Of a stretch of 64,000 nucleotides of DNA, positions 1 through 14,975 are shown in pieces; positions within the stretch are counted from its first letter, which is position 1, and every line of letters begins with the position of its first letter. The position numbers were made by a program, and so were the translations under genes. The notes under the pieces were generated by a model. It ran no database searches. It was not told the DNA's origin and saw nothing but the letters and a program-made list of their open reading frames with translations. This DNA comes from Setoptus koraiensis (Eukaryota; Arthropoda). The DNA is taken from contig CM106586.1 in NCBI GenBank assembly GCA_048013815.1, positions 23,870,001-23,934,000 of the forward strand. The letters are read 5' to 3'.

Positions 1-1754
<1,754 letters not shown>

Positions 1755-3653
1755 TTATTGGCAATCTTCACGCTTGACTATGTCGGCTGGATCGGCGGAA
1801 TTACTTTCGATGATCGAGACACTTTCATCGGTTGAAGCCACACTTTGCGGCGTCTGAGTATTCGTTGTTTTTGTTATTGCACACGTTCCTTGTGCAACTC
1901 TAGCCAACGTTATAACTAGTGAATCTATTACTTGTTGCATAAAGGCAAGATTATTATCTGTTAACAAATGAACATCATCACATGCACTATGATAACACTT
2001 GGAATAAGACTTCCTCCAGGGACCGAGATCAGTTAAAAGTATTGCTTTCAGGCCATAATGACCAACGGAGGATATGCGATCGGGGGACCTCCTGACAGCA
2101 GGACTTGTTAGCGCCGGATACCAAAACGAGGCATGATCGCTGCGAAAAAAATCATTCCATTTGTATCTCTCATCATAACTAGGTATTGTCTGGGGTAATT
2201 TTGGTCTCATTGGTTTAAATGTGCGAGATTCAAATCCGAGGCTGACCCACGAGGTCTTGAAAGCAGCCTCCAATGGCTCGTCCCATCGCTCACGCGACCA
2301 AGCTGCTAAAAAGTCTCCACGATTCTTTTCTTTCTCCACTTCCGTAACAAAACCCGGCAAAGTCTACGTAATTGTTGAATGAATAGATGCGAACATGGAC
2401 GTGAGTACATGATTAAACTTTTCAATCGCGAGGATGTGTCATAGGATCGATGGATCAGCAATGAATGAAGCGGTACTTACAGTTTTCACTGAATTAGGTA
2501 AACTTTGTGTATAGTTTTCCTTATCGCGCACTGTTACACAAAAGTTTGCGGATGTCGGAGGGTATGATGAAGAGTTAGGATCATATTGAATTAACTCATT
2601 TGGACTTTCATTTATCTCTATAGGTGATATCAAATCAAACTTACCCAAAATCATGTCCATGATATAGGCGCCAATGAATTTAGAATTATACTTATCAAGT
2701 TCGAATGGAAATAGATAATCATTAACGAAAAACTCGCTTCCAAATTTGCCCTAATGATTAAAAATGACAACAAAAAAATACCATGATCCAATGGAACACA
2801 ATAGAAATAATTAATCACAAAAACTGACAACAACAACATTCTAATAAGAGGTTCTATTAGATTGCTTCGTTACCTGTTCTTCATAGTCAAACCAGACCAA
2901 CATTATGGTATGATTAAAGGTGCACCTATTTTGAGAAACCAATCTGGCGATCTCCAATAAGCAAGCGCTACCGGACCCATTATCGTCAACGCCCTATCAG
3001 ATGTTTAAAATAAATGATGAGTCAGATTGCATTTAGATGAGATTATAGGAATATTGTGTGCTTCATATAATGTTTTGAAAATGCCATCAACTGACAAGCA
3101 TGCTAACACTTACCGGAGCTTTAGTTGCTGAATCCCAATGAGCCCCAACAAGCAATATCCTTTCATCTTTGGTCTTGCGATGCTTACCAGGCAGTATACT
3201 AATCATATTATAACTGTATGTTGTGCGCCTCCTAACTTCTAGTCTAGATTTTTGCTGAAATGATGTCTCGAAACCCAATTCTTTAAGCCTAAGCACAACG
3301 CCCTCTCTGACAGTTGCCTTGTATTGTTGATCATCGTGGGACCTTGGCTTGATGAAGAACTCATGAAATACATTCAATACTTGTCGGCGATCGCTGCGAG
3401 GCCACAACGAAATATCGAAGTTAGTTTGATTTGTTGGCTCAATATCTTCAACATTGCTTTCATATGATGATGCCGTATCTAGTATTTCATCTTGAGGTTC
3501 TGGTATGATAATGGGCAATTTCCTCTTAGTTGTATTCTGTTGTAATGCTTGACCATTGATAGTAGCAGTTTCATTAAAATTATGAGCAGTCAAATTACTA
3601 AAACTTAATATAGTTATAGTGATCAACAGGAGTAGTATACAACAAGAATGCAT
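1755..3653 (-). CDS. Secreted M28-family zinc peptidase (four exons)
   Basis: Co-catalytic two-zinc exopeptidase fold of family M28, the family of aminopeptidases and glutaminyl cyclases. Proposed exons on the minus strand are 3653-3114, 2993-2874, 2750-2481 and 2363-1755, all joined in phase 0 with GT..AG introns, giving 512 residues. Residues 1-23 form a hydrophobic signal peptide; several N-linked sequons follow. Expected metal and catalytic residues are present: AHWDS (H172, D174), DDNGSG (D183/D184), DYEEQG (E218/E219), MDMI (D252), SDH (D386, H387) and YHSACDD (H435). The tail after about residue 445 is Ser/Thr-rich with no membrane segment, so secretion or lumenal residence is likely. 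The substrate cannot be read from sequence: D/E residues fit an aminopeptidase-like member, but a glutaminyl-cyclase-type role is not excluded. Confidence 0.85.
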
Positions 3654-4464
3654 TAAAAATGATTCTAATGATTCTTCTGGTGTTCAAGTTGGAGTACACG
3701 ATAACTGTACAACGTTGTAACAGTGGATGTAATGTAACTTTCTCCTCTAATCTAAATCAATCGATGGCCTATTGTTGTGGCTGGTGCTGATTATTGTTGG
3801 TATAATAGGTGATGCTATGATTTCTTGTGTGATCTTACATTTGTTAGCACAGATGAAATAAGAATAAGAAAGAGTAAATATAAATTAACATGCTTTTTTT
3901 TTCTTTCTGTATCATATCAATAAAATTATCCATCATTGATCAAGCACGTTTATCGATTCTCTATATGTACCTTCATGAAATCCTCTGTGAGCTTATGCTA
4001 GGAGCTTCTAAAGAAAGCTCCGTTCTTCTTTTTTCCTTTCTTACACACTATATCATCTACATCTTGGCCTTATTAGCGTTGATAAGATATATCATCATGA
4101 AGTAGTCATTATTAATAATAATATTTATAAACACTGTATGTGTTTTGACACTCCACCAACTAGATCCACTGCAACTAATACTGCTACTATTACTATTACT
4201 ACTGCTATCTGGCTGGCTGACTGGCAGACTGACTGGCTGGTCTCATCATTCGATGGTCCGCTTATCTAACTAAAGATCATGCCCACCATAGTACCAAATA
4301 CGTAGTGCTCAATAGATATAAATTTATATATAAAGCGAAATAGATTTGACAGTGTTATACTAGATTATCAGACGTTGAGACAACAACTAGTTGTCGTAAC
4401 TTCTCAATGATGTTTAGACGACGGATGACACTGTGTATGCTGACACTGACATGACGTTCAGTAC

Positions 4465-4552
4465 ATATAAATATATATATATTTATGTATAAATATATAT
4501 ATATATATTTATATATTTATGTATAATATATATTTATAATAATATATAAGAT
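4465..4552. repeat. AT-alternating low-complexity tract
   Basis: Nearly pure alternation of A and T (tatata and tttata units) with a few interrupting G bases. It is a simple-sequence tract of no evident function. Confidence 0.8.
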
Positions 4553-4681
4553 ATTTGATTTATGTTATGTGATCGAACGACAACAACGAATACGACGACA
4601 AATGTCGAGCATCTCTAGTTATCTATTTTGCACGATCCCAGTCCATTAACAAGCTCAACCGTCAATATCGATATAGATGGC

Positions 4682-4714
4682 AGCAAGATCGTTGGTCTTG
4701 CCAACTATCTTGCT
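4682..4714. other. Imperfect hairpin, 14-bp arms
   Basis: AGCAAGATCGTTGG at 4682-4695 and CCAACTATCTTGCT at 4701-4714 pair at 13 of 14 positions around a 5-base loop. The arms are too short for a microRNA precursor as they stand. Function unknown. Confidence 0.5.
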
Positions 4715-7700
4715 AGCCAAGGCAACGAAGGAATAGCCAGAGGCAACTAAAGAGCTGGCTGAACGATCCAGCCAACGATCTAGCTAGGCAGCTTGTTGTT
4801 ATACGGCTCATACGTATCGTGAGTGTGTGTATATATCATTTATAAGATGCTCTATATTCTTTTTGCTTGCTTTATTTTTGCAGCAAGCTTCTCAGTTTCT
4901 CTCTACATCAGTTATAATTCATCAGTTTAGGAAGTCAATGGATAACAATGCTCCTTGCTCGACAATTGTCTATCTATACTATATATGTGATCTAACTATG
5001 TATGTGAAATTTCTCATGCGACAACTGCAATTGGCTTAGTCACTCTGTCACTTGCTCACTCACTTGTTAGTCACGCTGCGAGGGAAATACATTCAGTAAT
5101 AATACGAGATAATAATAGAAGATAGATTATCTTTAGTGAATAGCAACCTAAGCTCATGATATATTTTTACTTTTATATATATGATTCAACAGCAAATTCA
5201 ATTAGAAGGAATGGCGATGCTTCAAATACACATACACACCTACCTTTGTGGATTTTAATGGATGGGCTGCAACTTGTAATTGTTTGTAATGAACTAGATG
5301 AGATTGTCGCTGTTGTTGTTGTTGCTTTTGGCTGGTGTAAAGTAGTTATTGCAGTTGCACTTGCTGTTGTTAGGTGACAATCAAGAATGAGGGAGAGTAA
5401 TCAACTCAAACGTTTTGTCTTGCTGAAAAAATGAAACGACAACCAAAGACATTCACTATTACTTTCATCTGGTCTACCTAGGTATATTAATGCTAATTAT
5501 ATACTCTTGCTGCAATCAATTGGTAGTGCACAGCCAAGCAACGGGACCACTTGATTGCTCGCATCACTGGAGACAACAAGTACACGACAAATAAATCACA
5601 CAGCTCGCTGTTTAAAATTGGTTGTGTCGCATCATTGTGTCACTAATTTGAGGAGGAAACTTGCAAGTTGCAACAGGTTGCACAAGAGCAACAACTGCCA
5701 TGAGAACGAATGCAATAGTTATCACCTAGCTGGCATGAAGCTAGCACCCGGCCATGTGATTGCGTGTTGTCTTCCTGTGATGACATACAACATCTAACAT
5801 ATAACAACAACTGAAGGCTGTTTGTTGTTAGATATATTTTGTTGTTGGTGCTTTCACAACAAAGGCACCACTTAAAACTCTTTCTCTCTCACCCTTGTAT
5901 TTTGTTGCGAACACTTGTGAACAATGTTCAGTTGATACGACTTCCACATTTTCTTTATTATTCATTTCATTGGTATCATTGATGCAATTTGTTGTCGACG
6001 CAATGCTGTCATCATTATCATTTTGTTGCTTGTTCTTACTGGCTTACTGGTGCGAAAAGTGTTCTGACATTGCCATTGTCACACAGTGTCTCTAGTCACA
6101 GGAGTATAGTGCCAGCACCATGTAGTCGTAAAAAACAACAACAGCAACAACAACAATGGTGTCTCATAGACGTCGACATTCATCTACAACAAGCAACATG
6201 AACATGATGTAACATGCTGGTGACTATAATCAGATCAGCATAATAATTTTCATGTGCATAACTGTTACAACTGACTGATAATTTCGAAAATTAGTTGGCC
6301 ATCGTGACAGTTGCGACACAATGTCAAATTTCTGTTGATCGGCCGATGAGCCGAGCAACAAGTTTCTGATTGTATTGATGCTGTTGCTCGATGAGTAGAT
6401 CAATGTAGATCAGTGAATCAGTTCAAGTGGTTGAACAAACGATGTCACAAACAGTTACAAACAGGTAGCCGGTATTTATACATAGTTCAAGTGCAACAAC
6501 CCTGTTGGCCTCGTTTATTCGTTTTCCTTTTTAGTGAACGTTTCCGTTTCCGTTTACGATCCGTCTCGTTCTCTAAACGACGCATTAACCAACAAGTCAG
6601 CTATGTCATTACATCATGCGCATGTGATTCATTCACAGGCACTCTAATATCAATATAATGACAATATTATTACATGATACACACGTGTTCGTGTTCCTCG
6701 AAGGCCATGAGTCGGCCGACGAAACAAGTATTCTTACATATTACACCCCATGCATTTGATGCAGTGCTAGTCGAGCTACTCATCGTCGATAAAATACGAT
6801 CGAAATTTTACACTCAATAAAACTGTGTTGACCAATGATTGAAAGAGCTGCCACGACGAGTTACTTTGCTCGTTTTTGTTGTTATCCTCTTGACATCGTA
6901 AATCGCAATTTCACTCAAATCATATTGGATGAGATAGCTCAAGTAGAGGCACAGTCAAACAGCAATCGTGATGATCATTGATAGCGATAATTGGTAGTCG
7001 TCAGTCAGGCTGTAGTCGATTTGGCAATACAAGTGATCTATACAAGTGAGTCCGTCGATCAAATGTGCCAGAGTAGAGATAATTGTTGATAATAACACAG
7101 AAGGGTAATTATTGTAGGACGAGCTCAATTAGATGATTATATTTAATGTGTAAGCCCATCAACAAAAGGTATCATTCACAGTTGGCGTGATTGGTGCGTG
7201 ATGATTTCACATAAGATAATACATGTACCACAATAGTCTTAACTCTCTCTCACTGTCTTCTCTCATCATGATCTAGTTCGTATGGTACAAATCGATGGTC
7301 GGATCTAGATCAGATACACAGATGCATTGTGATGCGTGTGATTGGGATAATACCAAACAAGATTGAACATTACGGTATTGATTATTCAACTTTGAAGCAG
7401 TGCATAACCAAATGAGAGAAATTGATTATTCTGTTACCACTTGTTTGGTCATGTTTGGTTGCCAAGTAAGGAGCCAGCCAAAATTAAAGCTAAACAACAA
7501 GATTTGGACTAGCAAGTTAGCTCAGTAAGTAATCATTCTATAATAGATCACTCACTTCTCAGCCACCTACACACGTACAAGGTGACTTAATGTTGCATTG
7601 CCTAAACGTCCTCGAAGGTCGATGGCGCAATTTTGTCTGCAGTGAGCGAGAGACGGAAAAAAAGACGAGAGAGAAATCAATCATGGTGATGTCATCCACT

Positions 7701-10700
7701 TGACATCCATCTATATCTATCGCAACTCAAATAAACATTTCGTCTATCTAACTATCTGAGAAATTCTCTCAGAGAGTCTCTGGCTGGATTTTTTTAAGAC
7801 AATGTCACCAACGACAGAGATCTAGTTAGAAAACTAGATCTCAACTATGTTAGTATCATTGTTAGTGTCCGAGGTATATTCGTACAGAGGAACGAACACG
7901 AGTGTTAATAGTATATAAATTGGTTTGGTATAAATGGCTTGAGCATGTTTAGCACTGTGTGTCAATTAACAAAATGTCATTCGGGCACGCATACAATTTG
8001 TGACATAATCATTATAACTAGTTAGTGGCCTTGATTTTGCGAACAAGTGTCGTCTAGACACTGGAAGGTATTAGTATCTGAGTGCCGACACAGTGTACGC
8101 ATGTCCATGCATGTGTAAAGGTATAATTATAACGATTATTTGGGGCTGTTGTTTGTCTTGACACGACAATGGTTTCCACACAGTCTGTCACCCACTTCTA
8201 TTGTCCATTGTAGTGGCTAAGATAGAAGAGATCGAGAAATGTCCTCTCTGAAGTATGATCAGGCGCCAACAATCTATCACTGCCATTACTCACTAATGAG
8301 ATAAGAAACTTTGTCGAGATTACGTGACTTTATTGTGTGTGAGACTTTACTTTATTTACTACCAGTTTTTCTCTTACACCTACATGATGAATTAATTGGT
8401 TTGATATGGATATAAAATATATATAATAATATAGTGTATATGATGTAGCGTCTAAGCAGCAACTTGATGTATAAGTTGCTAAATTTATTTATATATTTGC
8501 TTAAGTAACAAGGCACACATCTCAACATACTAATAACTCTTACTTATTTGCGATGCACTAATGATTGTCATGAGGATGATGACGACGACTGCGACAACAA
8601 AGACGTATCAGTGTTGTGTCGTCTTGTATTATTTGTCAACTGTGATTTTGTGATGTCATTAATTAGTTTTATCATTGATGTAAATAGTACAAGTGCCGAT
8701 TTAAGAACCACGAGAATCAATTTGGAGAGATAGAGTGGGACACATTTCCACTGGTAGGCGAGCCAAACAACAACATTGATTAACGAGCTACAACACTTAT
8801 CAAACAAGTTGATCTGATGCAGTTGCTTTTAACAGTGAAACTCTACTTGTTGTTTTGCCCGTTCTATCTGGAACAACAAAAACAAGACCTCAAAAATGGG
8901 TAACGATAACGTAATGGTTGGTTCATCAATTGTCACCATTGTTGTACCGGCAAGGCGCGTAATTGCGACCGCCAGCTCTATGAGGGCGCCAACCACTGAA
9001 TGCTGCCATCTTGTGTGCCTGCTATCTACGACTTTTCGACCCGATCAACGGCCAATCAACAAAACGTGAAAATTGATAATTGTCACTATGGTGATACTAT
9101 ACTGCAGGCGCAGAAATTAGTGATGACAGATCATTTAGCTAGATAATAATTTTGTAGCTAGATTGGGCTCACAAACTGTTGTGACATAACTTTTGCAAAA
9201 TTTGTACGCATTGAGCATTGTCAATCAAGGTTTCTACGTGCCTCCGAATGTTTAGTTATACGCGCACTCTGTTCGCATAATAAATCAATATAATTAAGAC
9301 GGTGGGAAAAAACAAGTTTTGCATGGTAAACCGGGTCGACCGAGAGGCAAGGGCAAACAATTTTGGTGTTACATGATTATTAAAACTTTCGAGCCTTCAC
9401 TCATGGCCGACAGAGAGACTTTACCGCTTTGCAGCAAGCAGGCTCGCTTTTTTGAACGGCTGCACTGAACGTCACAATTGAATAAGATAAATCACACTCC
9501 ATGGTAGAATAAATTATGAAACTACCATCTACTTGAGGCTTGTGTTTGTACAACAAAAATAGAAGAAGAGAAATAATTGCAATGTTGATTTTGTGAAACC
9601 GACAGTGCACATCAACCATTGCACCAGGAAAAATGTCTGACAAGTGTCGTCTTTGTACAATTGACGATGATAAAGCTTATTGAACTCCGGACACTGGCAT
9701 TCGTAGATGCTGATTGGAGCTAATAATTATTGATTGTTTAAATTTACCTGGTGATATTCGCATGTGGCTTGTGATGGTTATTGAACTGAGCACTAGCAGT
9801 GGCAACGAGATTCATCTAATTAGCGCTAGCATCGATGAAAGCGACTATGAATATGTGAATATTATCATTATCTAATGACATACTTGACCTCTCACATGTG
9901 TCATGTGCCGCTATTAAATAATATAGACAAACTCTGAATCTGATACTGAATTGTCCAATATATTGTTTGCCTGAGCTGAAGTGTAACTGTGACGCTTCGT
10001 TGTGTATATTGCGCCCAAGAAAATGTGTTTGTATATGAACTATACAATGGTCAACAATTTGCAAAACAATTGGCTGCAAAATTGCGCAATGCTCATCATC
10101 GATAACAAAGCAACCTGAATTTGCTACAACTTGTTGACTTGAACTCGTTCACTGCACACAGAAACTCTATAGAAACTTGTCAATTCAATCAATGATTGCT
10201 GAGATTTGTTTATGCGGAGCCAAAAGAATGGGCATTTATTCACACGTACCTGATACAATCAAAATCAAACAACACTCACGTTGCACAAGTAAAGCCTTTT
10301 GTCGCTCCAGACTGTACTGCAATTATTTATATATCAATGGTAGTGGCAACGGATGAACGATGACACAAGAAGAACAAACCCTCATTTAATGCTCTAATGA
10401 CGTGACGTCTCATCTAGACGTAATTGTATTAGTTCAGTCACATTGAGCACAATAGCCATCACAGGCAACGTTAGGTTGCAATTTTCAACACTTGTCAACA
10501 TCGGCTAATTGAGTCGCAATCACAATGCACCGGAAATGAAATAAATGGCCGACTCAATCAACAAGTTCAATGTTAGATTGACGCCCAAGTTGAGTTGACA
10601 CATTGAAATGTAGATTGCGTGTTGGTTGTAGTTCAAACAAATCATGATTGCAACACGATAGTAATGATTGCAATGAACTTATCAGCATGTTTGTGTAGGC

Positions 10701-13671
10701 TGGCCGCTATAAGATATTATTTTTGAATAGAATTTGTTCCACGCCTGAAACTGTAATACTGGCCACATACTTCAGATACTGGCCAGATTTTTTGTAAAGA
10801 TATGGACCATGTGCCACTATGGCACATGTGCCAAGAGATGTGGCCATTGTGGCTGGGTTTTGATGTCTGGGCGATTGTCATTGGACCAGAATTGTGTGCC
10901 TAGATCTAGCAGCATCTAGCCAGCATCATTCCGCCCAATGCTCGTCGCCAGTGTCAGATGAAAAGGCATTATTTACCGGCGTAGATTTCAAATCACCTAA
11001 ATGAACTAATCCAGATTGCATTAGTGACCATCTATGCAAATCAAATTAGATCTAACACGCATGTGACTGGCGTTGTACATGTTGTTATAGGTGGCGTCTA
11101 GTCTTTGTTTACTGTGTCTAGCAGAAAACAAGTGGAATAGTTCAGTTCCGCTACATTCGCGAAACATTGGTGAACTCTGTTGTATATCTTCAATAATACA
11201 GACTCTAATGGTAGCCGCCCTCACAACAATCGTAGTCAGACAACAAGATTACAACAGGGCGCTTTTAATTGAACGAGTTCCATCTTATTCAGAGTGCACC
11301 CTGGATTTCATCATCTCCTCAGCCTATTTTGAGCACAGTTCGAGTCCATCAAACTTCATTTTTCGTCTAATCGGACCAAGATTGACAACTATCCCGAGAC
11401 CTCAACTGAAATGGGTTGATTGTGTTGCAACTACAGATCGGATGTACCGATAAGAGTCCATTATTTCTGCAGCATCACTCATGTAGAAAATATTGCAACT
11501 GCCCATGTTTGTTAGCGGTGTCTGACCATTGATTTCTTCGGATGCACCCTTGTGTTTACTCATATCACTGAGCACAGTCTTCTTCACCTCAAGAACTTTT
11601 TATGGCGCGATTTTGTAATAACTTGAAGACTTATAAGAATTGTACTCATTTTGCACCAAACAAATATGCGTCCGGGACACTGTCACAATGAACATACTGC
11701 ACGCTTTAGGTTTTTGATTTTCTCTCCCTCTCTCTCTCTTCATGAAATACCATATCCAGCGAAATTGTTGCCGCGGCCGGTGATACCTTTGTTGAGATCA
11801 ATGCAGAAACAGACTATTCTGGGAGGCTAAGTTGTATATGTCTGCTGTAGAGACCTGTTGAACACAATCGTGTGGATTGTCAATTAGTTGTGCGAACAGA
11901 CACATTCATTCGAATTTAGCTTATCTGTTGTTGCTTCAACAGTAAGTTTCTTTTAACGCGTTAGTTTCAAGTTATTTATCCACCCATGATTAGACAGAAC
12001 GTTACAGAATGTGCAGCAAATCGCAGTTGTTGAATTACTATTCATAAAACAGCATTGCTCAATCATTATTTCTAGCATTCGTTGAGTCTCGTTAGCAGTG
12101 CGTCTGCGATGTACGTGTATCTGCGAAATCTCAAGACTAATCAAGTAAGTAAAAAAGCTTTGTAATGATTATTATCATTATTGCAAGGCTCGGATATACG
12201 TGCATGATATAGCTATTTTAAAATTGAAATTTACCACTATATTGACGACTCTGGAAAAGGGATCATGCTCAACATAAACATCCCACGGTATCATTAATAA
12301 CTCGAGTTGAAAGCCTGTTTTTGTTGCTACACTGTTGAGGTGTCTCGTGCTGTCGCTATGAGCCGTCATCATGATTGTGAGAAGTAAAAGAAGTAAATTG
12401 AGAATATTAGCGTCTCATTATCGTTTATCCACCCAGATAGTCATTTGACATGCAAAGGTGCCGGCGAAGTTTGTGGGCTCTTGCTAGTGTTCAACAAATT
12501 GGTATTAAGTATCAATTCTGGTGATAGATCGAGCGAGATATCAAACTAAGGAGCATCCTATTCACAGTGTCAAGATAATTGCTACGAGCTCGATCAATTG
12601 TACGGAGATAAAAAGAGAGAAGAGAACAAAAAGAATGTTTGTGAGTGTTCGAATGGTGAAAATCAATCAATATGCATCTGGCAATCTCACTAATCTAACT
12701 AACTATTCCAATGTGACTAGTCGCGTGAATGAAAGAGTAGTTTCTGCTTTCTTTTGCAATTCTCGTTTCAAGGTATAATGAGCTGATACAGTCCAGGTTA
12801 CTCGACTTGTTACAACTTATAAGTATTATTGAAGCCAACATATATTTATTAGTCTACTACTCCAACGAGTTCTTATCTTGAGTATGTCTGGTTTTACGAC
12901 GACAACTAGCTACTGTAAACAACACTTGTTCCATCCAATAGATTTGCTAGTCTCCTCCCCACCTGTACATAAAAATGCCTTCAGCTGGTAAGCCAATGGT
13001 TGGTTGGCTTCTTTTTAAACAATCTGGTTTTCTGCAACAAACGGTAGCTTGTATTGAACCTTAGCCCAATATCATCAGTTATTAGTTGGTAAGATTGTTA
13101 GGGTTACCATAGAGAAAATAATGAGAATAAGCAACCACTAACACATTCTAGTGTGTGTGCCTTATTTCTTCTCGAATCCCCAGTCTTGCATGACATGTTT
13201 ATACATGTATTCATTGCTGGCGGCATTGACATTACAGGTCTGAGTTTATGCTTACAACTAATAGATAGAAAGGATTTGCATAAGGGAGAAAGAGAGGTGG
13301 AAGACAATTTTCATAGGCTCAAGTATTGTTTTAGTTTGTTGTTTACTTGCAACTAAGATAATTATTGCCATTTACAGAATTCAACTGCAATTCACGCCAT
13401 TGCTGTATGACTAGACGGCCAAGCTTAGTTGAATTTGTGCTTGTATCTGGTATGCGGCGATAGTATTGTAGAGTTATATTAGTCTTGTCTGTTTGGTCTA
13501 GTCATCGTCTAGTGTCAATAAGCTGTGAGACATCTCCGATGACATTGTTAGTTTGCCCCTGGTGGATCCTTAAAAGTAGCATTATAATAACAAGAATATA
13601 AGTCGCTGGAGGATTGTCCATGCTCCTTGGTGAAATTGATAAATATAAACATTAGTAGCATATTTCAACAG

Positions 13672-14005
13672 AACAGTGATTTCCGAATGCATCGCCATAA
13701 CAACACTAGCGTGTATGGTCGGAGTTCAATCAATTGAAGCATATCCATTTTATCCGAGGGGAACTATTGTCCGAAGGAAACACCAAATATCTTGGGAAAC
13801 AGGTAAGTTGAGAAGTTTAATGAGAGCCCAATGTAAACCTGAGATAATCAATTAAGGTGGCCGTGTATATTCAAATGATAAGTGGACATTTAGTTCGTTG
13901 ACAACACGACGAAGGCACCCAAGACAACACTCATCGAGAATGTGGCTTACTTTAAATCATTTTGAATCATCGACGTTTTATATGATTACCGCGTGTTCGA
14001 GTTGA
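13672..14005 (+). CDS. Candidate small secreted-peptide gene fragment (two exons, start missing)
   Basis: Not a recognised family. A candidate exon at 13672-13802 is preceded by an AG after a pyrimidine-containing stretch and ends in ACAG|gtaagt. A 54-bp intron (13803-13856) ending in AG leads to a second exon at 13857-14005 that continues the frame to a TGA. The first exon encodes a hydrophobic stretch (IAITTLACMVGVQSIEA) shaped like a signal peptide, followed by YPFYPRG and a dibasic RR. The second part has RRR and several aromatic residues. No start codon is visible, so an upstream exon would be required. Each open stretch is short enough to occur by chance. Confidence 0.2.
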
Positions 14006-14975
14006 CACATGCAATTCGAATAGTATATTATCGAGAGGGTGTATAGACAAATCTCGACGAGATCAAATATCGACCATGCCATACAGCATGATCGACAGCA
14101 TTGTCGTGAAGCGTGGAATTGCGCGCCCAAAATGCACAATCGATCATGTCGCTCATCGCTGGGTGCGACATGAACACGATCGACGCGATTAGATAACGTG
14201 CCATTATTACATGGAGCCTGTAATGTTTTAGTGAGATAATTAAGCCATTTGTCTAGTAACATGCAAACCAATATCAAGTTGACACACTGTATGTTGTGAA
14301 TTATTTCAACAATTATTCCATCCAGTGTGCCCCAGAGAAATTGTTTGTTTAGACGTCATCATGTGCTTGCATCACAGTCAACAGTGTGTAGTGGTTGGTG
14401 TGTGTGTGTGTGCGTGAGTGTGTGTGTTTACCGATATTGGCCACATTGTGCCACACACAAGTGTACGCAACCTGTAGACTTGTGACTCTAGCTTAACACA
14501 GTTTGGGCTGGTGCCAGTGGACAGCCTGTATTTGGATCATCGTCTCCCATCTCATCTCCCATCTGAGCACACTACTGACAACTCGTGAGTAGGTGCAAGA
14601 GTCAAGGGAGATCGCTGGCTTTTAAACTGTTGCAAAAACAATCAACTGGCACACCAAAAATCAGACCATTTTTAAACAAAAATATTAACGCTCGACGAAT
14701 AGTCATTATCCTCTTGTGTCCTTAATTGGCGTCCACTCGATTACCTGCAACGTCTACAATTGTCATTGTAACATTATCATTACTGTTATTATCATTGTTG
14801 TTATTATTTCATCCATCACACACCAGGATACTCGAAATAAATACTTATTCGATCGAGCTAAAATAGATCGAAGCCACTCAAGATAAGACCATTACTAGGA
14901 GCAACTAAGAGGGCAACGAATAAATTCCATCACACTTGTTAATAGCATAATCTTGTATATGCACACGTTATCACC

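Larger units (their letters stand above)
3654..14975. other. 11.3 kb region without a recognised gene
   Basis: AT-rich sequence with many short CAA/TTG-type triplet runs, an AT-alternating tract near 4.5 kb and small hairpins. The frames longer than 60 codons here have no recognisable family, no consistent splice partners and often overlap on both strands. It could be regulatory sequence or a large intron of a gene whose exons lie elsewhere. I see one weak two-exon candidate near 13.7-14.0 kb, listed separately. Confidence 0.5.

Noticed and set aside
11091..11587. Overlapping frames on both strands (120 codons plus, 61 codons minus)
   Set aside because: The plus frame starts at GTG. Neither has a recognisable family, and no splice partner was found. 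Chance open frames are the simpler explanation.
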